Shown here in pieces: positions 1 through 7,957 of a DNA stretch of 14,274 nucleotides. How positions within the stretch are numbered: the first letter of the stretch is position 1; each line of letters opens with the position of its first letter. The stretch lies in contig CAJVYT010000064.1 of NCBI GenBank assembly GCA_913009765.1, positions 1-14,274 on the forward strand, given 5' to 3'. A program made the position numbers and the translations under genes. The stretch comes from an uncultured candidate division Zixibacteria bacterium. Lineage in GTDB: Bacteria > Zixibacteria > MSB-5A5 > GN15 > FEB-12. A model generated the notes under the pieces. The model was not told the origin of the DNA. It saw nothing but the letters and a program-made list of their open reading frames with translations, and made no database searches.

Positions 1-61
1 TTTAATGATACGGCGACCACCGAGATCTACACTCTTTCCCTACACGACGCTCTTCCGATCT
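1..61 (+). other. Illumina P5/universal adapter (sequencing artefact)
   Basis: Positions 4-61 match the 58-nt Illumina universal adapter, beginning AATGATACGGCGACCACCGA and ending ACGACGCTCTTCCGATCT. The three T residues before it correspond to the A-run that follows the matching adapter at the other end. This is not genomic DNA: it is read-through into the library adapter that was left in before assembly. It cuts rpoA, whose reading frame continues into the adapter and gains the false C-terminus [10 protein letters not shown]. It should be trimmed, leaving position 62 as the first genomic base. Confidence 0.98.
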
Positions 62-620
62 GAGTATTTTCAACTGAGTAAGAGATTTTTACAATCGGTG
101 AGAATAAAGAGTCTACAAAGATAGTACCGGCCGGAGCATCCGGACGTTTATTATATTCGGCAACTACATAACTGCGACCATTGTCAATATCAATTTCCAT
201 TTCAAAATCGATATCATCGGTAAGCTCGCAAATTTGCAAATCTGTATTCAAAATTTCAATTTCCGGGTCTCCCTCAAACATTCCGGCAGTAATAATCTGT
301 TTGCCGGATACTTTGAGACGAAGAGTACGCATTTCATCAGCATGCATAAGCACCCGAATTGCTTTTACGTTCAAAACGATATTGGCAACATCTTCATAGA
401 CTCCATCTAAAGTAGAGAATTCATGAAGAACGCCATTGATACGCATTGAAACAACTGCAGCTCCTTGTATAGACGAAAGCAGAACTCGTCTCAAGGAGTT
501 ACCTAATGTATTACCGAAACCTCTTTCGAGAGGTTCGATAACAAAACGTGAATAATTTTCTGTAGCCGAACTTTGGTCATTCACGACTTCTTTCGGCATT
601 GCTAAAGGCTTCCATTTCAT
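62..620 (-). CDS. rpoA: DNA-directed RNA polymerase subunit alpha, 3'-truncated at the contig edge
   Basis: RpoA dimerises and scaffolds assembly of the beta and beta' subunits in the cytoplasmic RNA polymerase. About 186 genuine residues are present from an ATG at 618-620. The dimerisation signature GNTLGNSLRRVLLSS lies at residues 36-50, followed by HEFSTLDGVYEDV, typical of the alpha N-terminal domain. The family is usually about 310-340 aa, so the end of the N-terminal domain, the linker and the whole C-terminal domain are missing. The break is artificial: after SVENT the frame runs into adapter and would add [10 protein letters not shown]. The gene follows rpsD by 23 nt, the usual place at the end of the alpha operon; rplQ, expected next, is outside the window. 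The start MKWKPLAMPKEV resembles FCB-group alpha subunits, which is a recollection and not a search result. Confidence 0.96.
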
Positions 621-643
621 AATCTAACAAATCCTCCCAAGAA

Positions 644-1273
644 TTACTTGGAGTAAAGCTCGACAACTAATTGTTCATTCGCTGTAAGCGGGATTTCAGA
701 GCGTTTTGGTACTTCCAAAAGCTCACCTTCAAGTGCGGCTTTATTTAATCTGATCCAACCAAGATCTTCACCGCGGCCAACTTCTTTTAAAGCTGAGTGA
801 ACTAATTCGAGATTTTTTGATTTATCTTTTATTTTTACAATCTGATTTGGTTTTAATTGATATGATGGGATATCAACAATTTTCCCGTCAATTAAAATAT
901 GACGATGACGAATCAGTTGACGTGCTGACTTCCGTGAAGGAGCAAAACCTAAACGGTAGACAATATTGTCAAGTCTGACTTCAAGCATCTGAATCAGATT
1001 TTCACCGGTAACACCGATTTTTTTATCCGCAGCTACATAGTAGTTATGGAATTGTTTTTCCAAAACACCATAGGTACGACGGATTTTCTGTTTTTCCCTA
1101 AGCTGTATTCCATACGCAGAGATTTTGCGACGGAAATTCTGACCATGCTGCCCGGGGGCGTATTTACGCTTCTCGACACCACATTTTTCAGTGTAGCAAC
1201 GAGCTCCTTTTAGAAAGAGCTTTTCGCCTTCACGTCGGCAGAGTTTACAGTTAGCGGCAGTATAACGAGCCAT
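644..1273 (-). CDS. rpsD: 30S ribosomal protein S4
   Basis: S4 is a primary 16S rRNA-binding protein that nucleates 30S body assembly, helps accuracy, and in many bacteria represses the alpha operon. The 209-aa length is typical. It is the zinc-binding (C+) form, with Cys9, Cys12, Cys26 and Cys31, followed by KRKYAPGQHG. The S4 RNA-binding domain is visible around residues 90-155 (MLEVRLDNIVYRLGFAPSRK, then ARQLIRHRHILIDGKIV). The ATG at 1271-1273 gives the canonical MARYTA start. It lies 37 nt after rpsK and 23 nt before rpoA, the standard alpha-operon position. I could not identify an S4 autoregulatory pseudoknot by eye. Confidence 0.98.
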   Translation of the reverse strand: MARYTAANCKLCRREGEKLFLKGARCYTEKCGVEKRKYAPGQHGQNFRRKISAYGIQLREKQKIRRTYGVLEKQFHNYYVAADKKIGVTGENLIQMLEVRLDNIVYRLGFAPSRKSARQLIRHRHILIDGKIVDIPSYQLKPNQIVKIKDKSKNLELVHSALKEVGRGEDLGWIRLNKAALEGELLEVPKRSEIPLTANEQLVVELYSK

Positions 1274-1310
1274 TCAAAATCCTCAATTTATAACATACTT
1301 TTTTTTCAAA

Positions 1311-1703
1311 TTAAACACGACGACGTTTTGGTGGACGGCATCCGTTATGCGGAATTGGAGTCACATCTTTAATAAGATTGATATCCAAACCGGCGGCAGA
1401 CAAAGCACGAACAGCAGCTTCACGACCGGAACCGGGACCTTTCACCCAAACTTCGACTTTTCTTAAACCCATATCCATCGCTTCTTTTGCAGCGGCTGAT
1501 GCAGCCAACTGAGCAGCGAACGGAGTAGATTTTTTAGAACCCTTGAAACCGACTTTACCGGCAGTTCCCCATGAAATGGTTTTACCGATGACATCAGTTA
1601 TGGTAATATGCGTATTGTTAAAACTTGCTTTGATGTGAGCCACACCATGAGCTTCAACTTTACGTGTTTTTTTCTTACCGCGTTTTTTCTTAGGATCAGC
1701 CAC
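1311..1703 (-). CDS. rpsK: 30S ribosomal protein S11
   Basis: S11 is part of the 30S platform, near the E-site mRNA path. It has 130 aa, the usual length. The family core is clear: [16 protein letters not shown] at about residues 22-37, [17 protein letters not shown], the motif [16 protein letters not shown], and the basic end [15 protein letters not shown]. The N-terminus is lysine-rich. The start codon is GTG (1701-1703); no in-frame ATG is available at this point, and [12 protein letters not shown] fits the family. A GAGG-like ribosome site lies about 12 nt upstream, so it is weakly placed. The gene sits between rpsM (30 nt) and rpsD (37 nt). Confidence 0.98.
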   Translation of the reverse strand: MADPKKKRGKKKTRKVEAHGVAHIKASFNNTHITITDVIGKTISWGTAGKVGFKGSKKSTPFAAQLAASAAAKEAMDMGLRKVEVWVKGPGSGREAAVRALSAAGLDINLIKDVTPIPHNGCRPPKRRRV

Positions 1704-1733
1704 TTATAAAATAACCTCAATAGTTAAAGTAGT

Positions 1734-2105
1734 TTACTTCTTGTTTAAACCGCCGATAGACTTCTTAGGACCTTTACGGGTACGTGCATTCGTCTTGGTA
1801 CGTTGTCCCCTGAGAGGGAGACCCCGTCGATGACGCAGACCGCGATAAGAACCGATATCCATCAAACGTTTGATATTCATTGAAATCATGCCGCGAAGAG
1901 TACCTTCAACATCGTACTCGTTTTCAATGACCGCACGTAATTTGGCGACTTCTTCGTCAGTTAATTTATTTACCCGAGTGTTCGGGTCAATTTGAGTTTT
2001 AATCAGAATCTGGGATGAACTGTGAGGTCCAATACCATAGATATATCTTAAACCGATTTCAACTCTTTTTTCTCTTGGTAGATCAACACCGGCAATACGA
2101 GCCAA
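1734..2105 (-). CDS. rpsM: 30S ribosomal protein S13
   Basis: S13 sits in the head of the 30S subunit, contacts the P-site tRNA and forms bridges to the 50S subunit. The 123-aa product starts [19 protein letters not shown] and includes [10 protein letters not shown] and the conserved C-terminal stretch [20 protein letters not shown] ending in a basic tail that reaches the tRNA. The start codon is TTG at 2103-2105, supported by an AAGGAG site 7 nt upstream. It follows rpmJ after 38 nt, the largest gap in the whole cluster, and precedes rpsK by 30 nt. Confidence 0.98.
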   Translation of the reverse strand: MARIAGVDLPREKRVEIGLRYIYGIGPHSSSQILIKTQIDPNTRVNKLTDEEVAKLRAVIENEYDVEGTLRGMISMNIKRLMDIGSYRGLRHRRGLPLRGQRTKTNARTRKGPKKSIGGLNKK

Positions 2106-2112
2106 TTCTGAA

Positions 2113-2118
2113 CTCCTT
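2113..2118 (-). promoter_or_regulatory. Ribosome binding site for rpsM (TTG start)
   Basis: AAGGAG on the minus strand lies exactly 7 nt before the TTG at 2105. It fixes the unusual start, because no ATG or GTG sits at this spacing and the encoded [10 protein letters not shown] is the family N-terminus. Confidence 0.85.
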
Positions 2119-2143
2119 TATTTTAAAAAACATTTTTTGTTTT

Positions 2144-2260
2144 TCAACCTTGACGTTGTTTATGAGACGGGTTTTTCGAGCAAATTACTCTTAAGATACC
2201 GTGTCTCTTAATAATTTTACAATACTCACAACGTTTTTTCAACGCAGATTTAACTTTCAT
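2144..2260 (-). CDS. rpmJ: 50S ribosomal protein L36
   Basis: L36 is the smallest 50S protein and stabilises 23S rRNA near the L7/L12 stalk base. Translating the minus strand from the ATG at 2258-2260 gives 38 aa: it begins [20 protein letters not shown] and ends [12 protein letters not shown], followed by TGA. The zinc ligands are Cys11, Cys14, Cys27 and His33, so this is the zinc-binding form. It sits in its normal place between infA (20 nt upstream) and rpsM (38 nt downstream), with an AGGA site before the ATG. The 38-aa form with the CSKNPxHKQRQG ending is one of the two common L36 lengths. Confidence 0.96.
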   Translation of the reverse strand: MKVKSALKKRCEYCKIIKRHGILRVICSKNPSHKQRQG

Positions 2261-2280
2261 TTCAATCCTGCTTTCAACTC

Positions 2281-2499
2281 TTATTTATATCTATATGTTA
2301 TACGACCGCGGGTTAAATCGTATGGTGATAGTTCCATCGTAACTTTGTCACCGGGCAGTATTTTAATAAAATGCATTCTCATCTTACCAGAAATATGAGC
2401 GAGAATAACATGTCCGTTATCCAATTCAACTTTAAACATCGCATTCGGCAAGGTTTCTACTACTTTACCTTCAACAGTAATTGTTTCTTCTTTAGCCAT
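2281..2499 (-). CDS. infA: Translation initiation factor IF-1
   Basis: IF-1 binds the 30S A site and cooperates with IF-2 and IF-3 during initiation. The 72-aa length is exactly typical. The S1-type OB fold is evident: [20 protein letters not shown], then [19 protein letters not shown], then [17 protein letters not shown]. The ATG is at 2497-2499. The ribosome site TAGGAG overlaps the TAG stop of map, only 3 nt from the ATG. This tight junction, with a 6-nt gap, suggests that map and infA are translationally coupled. Confidence 0.98.
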   Translation of the reverse strand: MAKEETITVEGKVVETLPNAMFKVELDNGHVILAHISGKMRMHFIKILPGDKVTMELSPYDLTRGRITYRYK

Positions 2500-2505
2500 A
2501 GGCTC

Positions 2506-3252
2506 CTATAACACCGTTAAAATATCCGGACCGTTATCGGTAATTGCAACAGTATGCTCAAAATGAGCTGACGGTAATCCATCTGCTGTAACAATTGTCC
2601 AACCATCCGGCAATGTTTTCACTTGATACGTTCCACAATTAATCATTGGTTCAATAGCAATCACCATTCCGGTCTTTAAAGTAGGACCTTCGTTTTCTGA
2701 ACCATAATTGGGTACTTGCGGATCTTCGTGCATATCGCGACCAATTCCATGACCGACTAATTGACGAACCACACCGTATCCATTTGCTTCCGCCACTTTT
2801 TGAACAGCTGCGGAAATTTGTCCTAATTTATTGCCATTTCTCGCTTTGTCAATACCTGCAAGCAAAGATTTTTCAGTTATTTTCATTAATTGCTGTTTTT
2901 CTTCAGAAATTTCACCAATTGCGAACGTTTTAGCGGCATCACCGTAAAAATCGTTCAAAATTGAGCCAACATCAACAGAAACAATATCACCATCTTTGAT
3001 AATTCTATCACATGGAATACCGTGAACAACTTCCTCATTTATAGAGATACACGCAGAAGCAGGAAATCCATGATAGCCTTTAAAAGCAGGTATAGAATCT
3101 TTCGAGCGAATACATTCTTCAACTAAGGTATCCAGTTCAGCAGTAGTCATACCAACTTTTATTTCTTTTCCAGCCATTGCCAAAGCTTCGGCAACAATTC
3201 GACCGGCAGATCTCATAATTTCAATTTCTTCTTTTGTTTTTAACTTAATCAC
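2506..3252 (-). CDS. map: Methionine aminopeptidase, type I
   Basis: This enzyme removes the initiator methionine from new proteins as they leave the ribosome, after deformylation. It has 248 aa, typical of the short bacterial type Ia. The dinuclear metal ligands can be placed at Asp94 (SVDVG), Asp105 (GDAAKTF), His168 (GHGIGRDMHEDP), Glu201 (AIEPMIN) and Glu232 (HFEHTVAIT), with the substrate-side histidines His77 (VVHGIP) and His175. All catalytic residues are present. The start is GTG at 3250-3252, overlapping the adk stop by 4 nt (GTGA), so translation is probably coupled. The order secY-adk-map-infA is common in many bacterial phyla. Confidence 0.98.
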   Translation of the reverse strand: MIKLKTKEEIEIMRSAGRIVAEALAMAGKEIKVGMTTAELDTLVEECIRSKDSIPAFKGYHGFPASACISINEEVVHGIPCDRIIKDGDIVSVDVGSILNDFYGDAAKTFAIGEISEEKQQLMKITEKSLLAGIDKARNGNKLGQISAAVQKVAEANGYGVVRQLVGHGIGRDMHEDPQVPNYGSENEGPTLKTGMVIAIEPMINCGTYQVKTLPDGWTIVTADGLPSAHFEHTVAITDNGPDILTVL

Positions 3253-3905
3253 TTTGTTACTTGTATCTCTTCTAAAATAGAATTAAAGACATCATCGGGA
3301 GCAATATCAGCATTTAGCTCAACTAAAATTGATTCGTTACGATAGAAGTCAATTATCGGTTTTGTTTGCATATGATAGATTTCAAGTCTGTTTTTGACAA
3401 CCTCTTCTTTATCATCATCTCTAACAATTAAGTCGGTGCTGTCTTTATCACATTTGCCGTCAACTTTCGGCATCGCATCAGCAACATTTACATTATATGT
3501 TGTTTGACAAGTCGGACAAAACCGTCGACCAGCCATACGGTTAACAATAGCATCATCTTCAACACAAAGACAGATTGCCTTATCAAGAGTTACGCCTGAT
3601 TCATTAAGCATTACTTTAAGTGATTCGGCTTGCGGCATCGTACGTGGAAAGCCGTCTAAAATAAAACCTTTAGAAAGCAGCCCTGAATTTATCTTATCCT
3701 GAATCAGTCCAACAATGAGTGCATCAGGAACAAGTTCACCATTATCCATAAATTCTTTGGCCTGTTTGCCAAGTTCAGTTTGGTTTTTGATTGCTTCCCG
3801 TAGAAGATCTCCTGTTGACAAATGAGTCAACCCGAGTTTCTCCGAAACTTTTGCAGCCTGTGTACCTTTACCTGAACCCGGAGGACCTAAGAAAATCAAA
3901 TTCAT
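3249..3905 (-). CDS. adk: Adenylate kinase with zinc-binding lid
   Basis: Adenylate kinase catalyses ATP + AMP to 2 ADP in the cytoplasm and keeps adenylate energy charge in balance. The 218-aa product has the P-loop GPPGSGKGT at residues 7-15, the AMP-site motif STGDLLR from residue 30, and the DGFPRT motif at 84-89. It is the long-lid form. The lid has zinc ligands Cys130, Cys133 and Cys152 and probably Asp155, the Cys3-Asp pattern known from Gram-positive enzymes, instead of the zinc-free lid of E. coli. The ATG at 3903-3905 lies 2 nt after the secY stop, and the end overlaps map by 4 nt. Confidence 0.98.
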   Translation of the reverse strand: MNLIFLGPPGSGKGTQAAKVSEKLGLTHLSTGDLLREAIKNQTELGKQAKEFMDNGELVPDALIVGLIQDKINSGLLSKGFILDGFPRTMPQAESLKVMLNESGVTLDKAICLCVEDDAIVNRMAGRRFCPTCQTTYNVNVADAMPKVDGKCDKDSTDLIVRDDDKEEVVKNRLEIYHMQTKPIIDFYRNESILVELNADIAPDDVFNSILEEIQVTK

Positions 3906-3907
3906 AC

Positions 3908-5215
3908 CTACATTGATCTCCCGCGAATTTTACCTTTTTTCATAAAGCCGTCATAATGACGCATCATAAGATGAGATTCAATCTGCTGCAACGTATCTAA
4001 AGCCACACCGACAATAATAAGAAGTCCGGTACCGCCGAAGAAGAAGTTTACATTTAATTTAGAGATTAAAACCCAAGGTAAAACAGCAATAGCAGCAAAA
4101 AATATAGCACCCGGTAATGTAATACGGGTTAATATTTTTTCAATATATTGAGAGGTGTTTTTCCCCGGACGAATTCCCGGAATATATCCACCATTTTTAC
4201 GCATATTGTCAGCAATTTCCATCGGATTAAATACAATAGCAGTATAGAAATACCCAAAGAATATAATAATCATAGCATAAATAATTGAATACCATGCACT
4301 ACCCGGAGCAAGAGTTTGAGAGACAAGATTTTGAATCCAATCACTTTCAGGGAAAAGTTGTGCAATCGTAGAAGGTAAAAACATAATAGATTGAGCAAAG
4401 ATTATCGGAATAACACCTGCGGAGTTTACCGATAAAGGTAAATGAGTTTGCTGTCCGCCGTATACTTTTCGTCCGACAACTTTTCTTGGGTATTGAACCG
4501 GAATTTTTCTTTGAGCACGTGTCACTAAAATAACGGCAGCAATAACTGCAATCATTGTACCAACCATAAGAGCTTCAAGCAAAATACCTCTTGAGCCGTT
4601 CCATATTAATTGAGCTTCCTGAACAACAGCATCAGGGAATCTTGCGATAATGCCAATGAAAATAATCAGTGAAATACCGTTCCCTATTCCTTTTTCAGTT
4701 ATCTGTTCACCAAGATACATGATGAAGATACAACCGGATGTAAAGGTAATAATAGTTAGCGGTATAAACCAAACAGTTGTCATATGAACAGCAGAGACAC
4801 CGTTGAGATTTATTGTTGTTAAGAAACCTGCTGTACCCCACGCCTGCAAGGCAGCAATGAGAACAGTAAGATAACGTGTATATTGTGTAATTTTGCGACG
4901 ACCCTCTTCACCCTCACGCTGTAGCCGCTGCAAGAACGGAATAACGGCACCTAATAATTGTAACATAATAGATGCAGAGATATACGGCATAATACCCAAC
5001 GCAAAGATAGTAGCTTTAGCAAAAGCACCACCAGCAAAAAGATCCAGAAGACCGAAAATCGAATTAGAGGATAAAGCCGCCGATAATACAGAGCCGTCAA
5101 CACCCGGAGTAGGCACATGACCGCCGATACGATAAACAACTAAAAGAGCTAGAGTAAAGAATATTCTTTTTCTGAGCTCTTCGACTTTAAAAATCGATCT
5201 AAAAGTTTCCAGCAC
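3908..5215 (-). CDS. secY: Preprotein translocase channel subunit SecY
   Basis: SecY forms the inner-membrane channel through which SecA- or ribosome-driven proteins are exported or inserted. The 435-aa product is consistent with ten transmembrane helices. It has the first helix around residues 17-30, a plug region ending in LFAGGAFAKATIFALGIMPY, the cytosolic segment LQREGEEGRRKITQYTRY (98-115), GIGNGISL (176-183), the large loop with QYPRK (241-245), and the last helix region GGTGLLIIVGVALDT. The start is GTG at 5213-5215 and shares one base with the rplO stop (TAGTG), implying coupling. Its place after rplO is the standard end of the spc operon. The sequence near the plug resembles FCB-group SecY, from memory. 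Confidence 0.98.
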   Translation of the reverse strand: MLETFRSIFKVEELRKRIFFTLALLVVYRIGGHVPTPGVDGSVLSAALSSNSIFGLLDLFAGGAFAKATIFALGIMPYISASIMLQLLGAVIPFLQRLQREGEEGRRKITQYTRYLTVLIAALQAWGTAGFLTTINLNGVSAVHMTTVWFIPLTIITFTSGCIFIMYLGEQITEKGIGNGISLIIFIGIIARFPDAVVQEAQLIWNGSRGILLEALMVGTMIAVIAAVILVTRAQRKIPVQYPRKVVGRKVYGGQQTHLPLSVNSAGVIPIIFAQSIMFLPSTIAQLFPESDWIQNLVSQTLAPGSAWYSIIYAMIIIFFGYFYTAIVFNPMEIADNMRKNGGYIPGIRPGKNTSQYIEKILTRITLPGAIFFAAIAVLPWVLISKLNVNFFFGGTGLLIIVGVALDTLQQIESHLMMRHYDGFMKKGKIRGRSM

Positions 5216-5652
5216 TAAACCACCTCAGTTTTTCCGCCGGCGGCATTGATTTTTTCAATTGCCGACTTGGAGAAAGCGTTTACTTTGACAGTATATGCCT
5301 TATCAATAGTACCGTTACCTAAAATCTTAACAGGTACGTTTGGTTTACGAACGAGTCCGCATTTTAAAAGAGTTTCGTTCGTAATTTCACCCGGTTCACA
5401 ACGAAGCAAATCGGTGACATTCACAATTTGAAATTCTTTTTTAAATATATTTGTAAATCCGTGTTTTGGGACACGACGTTGGAGAGGCATTTGCCCACCC
5501 TCAAAACCGATTTTACGACTAAAGCCGGATCTTGATTTTTGACCACCGTGACCACGTCCGGAAGTTTTTCCTTTTCCACTACCGGAACCACGACCAACGC
5601 GTTTGCGATTTTTGGTCGAACCTTCGGCCGGTTGTAATGTATGCAGTTCCAT
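5215..5652 (-). CDS. rplO: 50S ribosomal protein L15
   Basis: L15 is a late-assembly 50S protein whose long basic N-terminal arm threads into 23S rRNA. The 145-aa product begins [20 protein letters not shown] and continues with the glycine-rich arm [20 protein letters not shown] at about residues 20-40. [18 protein letters not shown] follows, and the conserved globular end includes VKILGNGTI and [15 protein letters not shown]. The ATG is at 5650-5652. It lies 16 nt after rpmD and overlaps the first base of secY. Length and order are ordinary for the spc operon. Confidence 0.98.
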   Translation of the reverse strand: MELHTLQPAEGSTKNRKRVGRGSGSGKGKTSGRGHGGQKSRSGFSRKIGFEGGQMPLQRRVPKHGFTNIFKKEFQIVNVTDLLRCEPGEITNETLLKCGLVRKPNVPVKILGNGTIDKAYTVKVNAFSKSAIEKINAAGGKTEVV

Positions 5653-5668
5653 AATAAACCTCTATATT

Positions 5669-5851
5669 CTAATCGATCTCTTCAACTGTAATCAGATGTG
5701 CTACGGCTTTAATCATACCACGAATCTGAGGAGTATCGTTATGTACAACAGATTTTCTAATTTTTCCCAAACCAAGAGCAGCAATAGTTCTTTTTTGAGG
5801 TTCTTTTCTGTCTATTGTACTTCTTATCTGTGTAATTTTAAATTTGCTCAT
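5669..5851 (-). CDS. rpmD: 50S ribosomal protein L30
   Basis: L30 is a small 50S protein of the central region that is absent from several phyla, so its presence here is mildly informative about the host. The 60-aa product has the family pattern [20 protein letters not shown], then [20 protein letters not shown], then [14 protein letters not shown]. The ATG is at 5849-5851, with AAAGG about 9 nt before it. It stands between rpsE (25 nt) and rplO (16 nt), the normal spc-operon order. Cyanobacteria usually lack this gene, which argues against a cyanobacterial or Melainabacteria host. Confidence 0.97.
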   Translation of the reverse strand: MSKFKITQIRSTIDRKEPQKRTIAALGLGKIRKSVVHNDTPQIRGMIKAVAHLITVEEID

Positions 5852-5876
5852 ATTAATAACCTTTCCGCCTAAGCGT

Positions 5877-6356
5877 TTATTCTTCGCGGAATTTAATTTC
5901 TTGTTCTTGGGTCTGCAGTTCGATTAACCCTTGCAGAGTTGCTTTCACAACATTGTTTGGGTTTCTGCTGCCAATCACTTTTGTTAAAATATCCTGTACA
6001 CCTAATGATTCTAAAATTACACGTACAGCACCACCGGCAATAACTCCGGTACCCGGAGAAGCCGGACGCATCATAACGGTAGTTGCTGCGAACTTTCCGT
6101 TTATACGATGAGGAATAGTACCTCTTACCAATGAGACAGAACTCATTGATTTTTTTGCTGCTTCTGTTCCTTTGCGAATAGCTTCAGAAACTTCAGGAGC
6201 TTTGCCGTGACCGATTCCAATTTTTCCTCTTTTATCGCCGACAGCAACAAGAGCGGTAAAACTAAACCTGCGTCCACCTTTAACAACTTTGGCAACACGG
6301 TTGATGTGTACAACTCGTTCTTCAAATTCGCTTTTTTCAGCTTCGTACTTAGCCAC
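5877..6356 (-). CDS. rpsE: 30S ribosomal protein S5
   Basis: S5 lies at the mRNA entry side of the 30S subunit with S3 and S4 and affects accuracy and mRNA unwinding. The double-stranded-RNA-binding-like N-terminal domain is clear ([20 protein letters not shown], then [20 protein letters not shown]). The C-terminal domain has [20 protein letters not shown] and [20 protein letters not shown] choose the GTG at 6354-6356 (159 aa, MAKYEAEK), because the AGAGG site at 6362-6366 is 5 nt away from it. The adjacent TTG at 6357-6359 would add one residue but sits only 2 nt from that site. The gene is 25 nt before rpmD. Confidence 0.97.
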   Translation of the reverse strand: MAKYEAEKSEFEERVVHINRVAKVVKGGRRFSFTALVAVGDKRGKIGIGHGKAPEVSEAIRKGTEAAKKSMSSVSLVRGTIPHRINGKFAATTVMMRPASPGTGVIAGGAVRVILESLGVQDILTKVIGSRNPNNVVKATLQGLIELQTQEQEIKFREE

Positions 6357-6361
6357 CAAGA

Positions 6362-6366
6362 CCTCT
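6362..6366 (-). promoter_or_regulatory. Ribosome binding site deciding the rpsE start
   Basis: AGAGG on the minus strand is 5 nt from the GTG at 6356 and only 2 nt from the TTG at 6359. The spacing favours the GTG, which also yields the common S5 beginning MAK. Confidence 0.6.
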
Positions 6367-6385
6367 TATTTTTTTAATATTTTCA

Positions 6386-6760
6386 TTATAGTTTTAAACC
6401 ACCTTTCCGGGCGCCGTCGGCAACAGCTTTGACCCGACCGTGGTAACGAGAAACATTTTTATCAAACACTACTTTCTCAATTCCTTTTTCCAAAGCAACT
6501 TTGGCAATTATAGTACCAATAACAAAAGCCTGCTTTGTTTTATTCATATCATCTTTAATTTCAGATGCTACGTTTTTGGAATTGGTTGCCGCTGATGCTA
6601 AAGTAACCCTGTTAATATCATCAATAACTTGTACATAGATATTTTTCAGCGATTTAGCAACAGTCAGACGCGGTCTTTCAGGAGTACCGGAGATTTTTCC
6701 CCGAACCCTGCTACGACGTCTTTTAGCTTTGACACCTTTGACAACATTTTTATCAGCCAT
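6386..6760 (-). CDS. rplR: 50S ribosomal protein L18
   Basis: L18 binds 5S rRNA together with L5 and brings it into the central protuberance of the 50S subunit. The 124-aa product starts with an arginine/lysine-rich arm ([20 protein letters not shown]) followed by [18 protein letters not shown], and ends with the family signature [20 protein letters not shown] and GGLKL. The ATG at 6758-6760 gives a normal length. It lies 26 nt after rplF and precedes rpsE, as in most spc operons. Confidence 0.98.
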   Translation of the reverse strand: MADKNVVKGVKAKRRRSRVRGKISGTPERPRLTVAKSLKNIYVQVIDDINRVTLASAATNSKNVASEIKDDMNKTKQAFVIGTIIAKVALEKGIEKVVFDKNVSRYHGRVKAVADGARKGGLKL

Positions 6761-6786
6761 AATTTTTTACACCAATATTTTATTTA

Positions 6787-7326
6787 TTAACCTGCTGTTT
6801 TACCGGCTTTTGAACGTACATATTCGCCAACATAGCGAATACCCTTGCCTTTATACGGTTCCGGTTTACGGAAACCACGTATTTTTGCGGCAACTTGTCC
6901 AACTAATTCTTTATCTACACCGGTAACAATTATTTTATTTTCTTTTGGAAGAACTTCAACATCAATACCATCAGGCTGACGCATCACGATAGGATGTGAA
7001 TAACCTAAATGGATAACCAGCACTTTACCTTTTAATTCAGCCCGGTATCCTACTCCACGAAGTTCTAATTCTTTTTTATAACCTTCTGAAACACCAATAA
7101 CCATATTATTTAATAAGGATCTGGTGAGACCATGTAAAGCACGATGTTTTTTTTGTTCAGACGGACGTGTCACAATCACTTGGTTCTCTACAATAGCTGC
7201 TGACATATCAGCATGAATTTCTCTGCTGAGAGTACCTTTTGGACCGGTGACAGTAATCATCTGAGCATTGATATCAACTTTAGTTTTATCTGGAATCGGA
7301 ATCGGCATTTTACCTACTCTTGACAT
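6787..7326 (-). CDS. rplF: 50S ribosomal protein L6
   Basis: L6 has two similar domains and lies at the base of the L7/L12 stalk near the sarcin-ricin loop and elongation-factor site. The 179-aa product is of standard length. It begins MSRVGKMPIPIPDKTKV and includes VTGPKGTLSREI, HRALHGLTRSLLNNMVIGVS and ELRGVGYRAELKG. The C-terminal rRNA-binding signature GFRKPEPYKGKGIRYVGE precedes the last stretch VRSKAGKTAG. The ATG is at 7324-7326, 15 nt after rpsH. Confidence 0.98.
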   Translation of the reverse strand: MSRVGKMPIPIPDKTKVDINAQMITVTGPKGTLSREIHADMSAAIVENQVIVTRPSEQKKHRALHGLTRSLLNNMVIGVSEGYKKELELRGVGYRAELKGKVLVIHLGYSHPIVMRQPDGIDVEVLPKENKIIVTGVDKELVGQVAAKIRGFRKPEPYKGKGIRYVGEYVRSKAGKTAG

Positions 7327-7341
7327 AATCCAATCCTTTCC

Positions 7342-7740
7342 TTACCAGCAGCGGCAGAGCATTTCACCACCGACACCTTTTTTCGCAGCTTCATAGTTTG
7401 TCATTACACCGCTTGAAGTTGATACAATCATCATCCCACGCATATTGTGGGTAGTGCTTACAATTTTGTCAGAGTCATAATATTTTCTCAAACCCGGTTT
7501 AGAGATTCGAACTAAACCCCGTATAACAGGTTCATCCTGACGGTTATATCTGAGATAGATACGGAGAAGCCCCTGTTTATTATCAGGAAGTTCAATCATA
7601 TCATTGATATATTTATGTTCTTGTAAAATACGAACGATTTCCCGTTTCAGTCCTGAAGCAGGTACATCAACCGCATTTTTCTTTGCTTTTGAGCCGTTAC
7701 GAATTCTCGTAAGCAGATCAGCAATAGGATCAGTCATCAT
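7342..7740 (-). CDS. rpsH: 30S ribosomal protein S8
   Basis: S8 is a primary binder of the central domain of 16S rRNA and, in E. coli, the translational repressor of the spc operon. The 132-aa product begins MMTDPIADLLTRIRNGSKAK and ends with the conserved segment GVMTNYEAAKKGVGGEMLCR CW (broken here only for length). Two tandem ATG codons occur. I take the first (7738-7740), since the AGGAG site is already about 12 nt away and would be farther from the second. It follows rpsN by 23 nt. I could not recognise an S8-binding hairpin in the mRNA by eye. Confidence 0.97.
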   Translation of the reverse strand: MMTDPIADLLTRIRNGSKAKKNAVDVPASGLKREIVRILQEHKYINDMIELPDNKQGLLRIYLRYNRQDEPVIRGLVRISKPGLRKYYDSDKIVSTTHNMRGMMIVSTSSGVMTNYEAAKKGVGGEMLCRCW

Positions 7741-7763
7741 AATACAGTTATTCTCCTAAACCT

Positions 7764-7949
7764 TTACCAACTGGCTTTCACAACACCAGGTAAATCACCG
7801 TTCAGTGCCATTTGTCTGAAACAGATACGGCAAAGCCCAAAGCGACGCATATACGCTCTTGGACGTCCGCACTTGCGACAACGGTTATAGGCACGAACAC
7901 CGAATTTCGGTTTACGTTTTTGTTTTTCAATTAAACATGTTTTAGCCAT
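7764..7949 (-). CDS. rpsN: 30S ribosomal protein S14, zinc-binding type
   Basis: S14 belongs to the 30S head and is needed for late assembly. At 61 aa this is the short zinc-binding (type Z) form, not the 101-aa zinc-free form of E. coli. The ligands are Cys24, Cys27, Cys40 and Cys43 in the pattern [12 protein letters not shown] and GLCRICFR. The end [11 protein letters not shown] is characteristic. The ATG is at 7947-7949. It is 8 nt after rplE and 23 nt before rpsH, the normal order. No zinc-independent paralogue occurs in the window. Confidence 0.98.
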   Translation of the reverse strand: MAKTCLIEKQKRKPKFGVRAYNRCRKCGRPRAYMRRFGLCRICFRQMALNGDLPGVVKASW

Positions 7950-7957
7950 ATTTCTTC

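Noticed and set aside
2106..2143. Possible terminator or promoter in the 38-nt rpmJ-rpsM gap, the widest in the operon
   Set aside because: It is A/T-rich but shows no stable hairpin followed by a T-run and no clear -35/-10 pair on the minus strand; it does hold the rpsM ribosome site.
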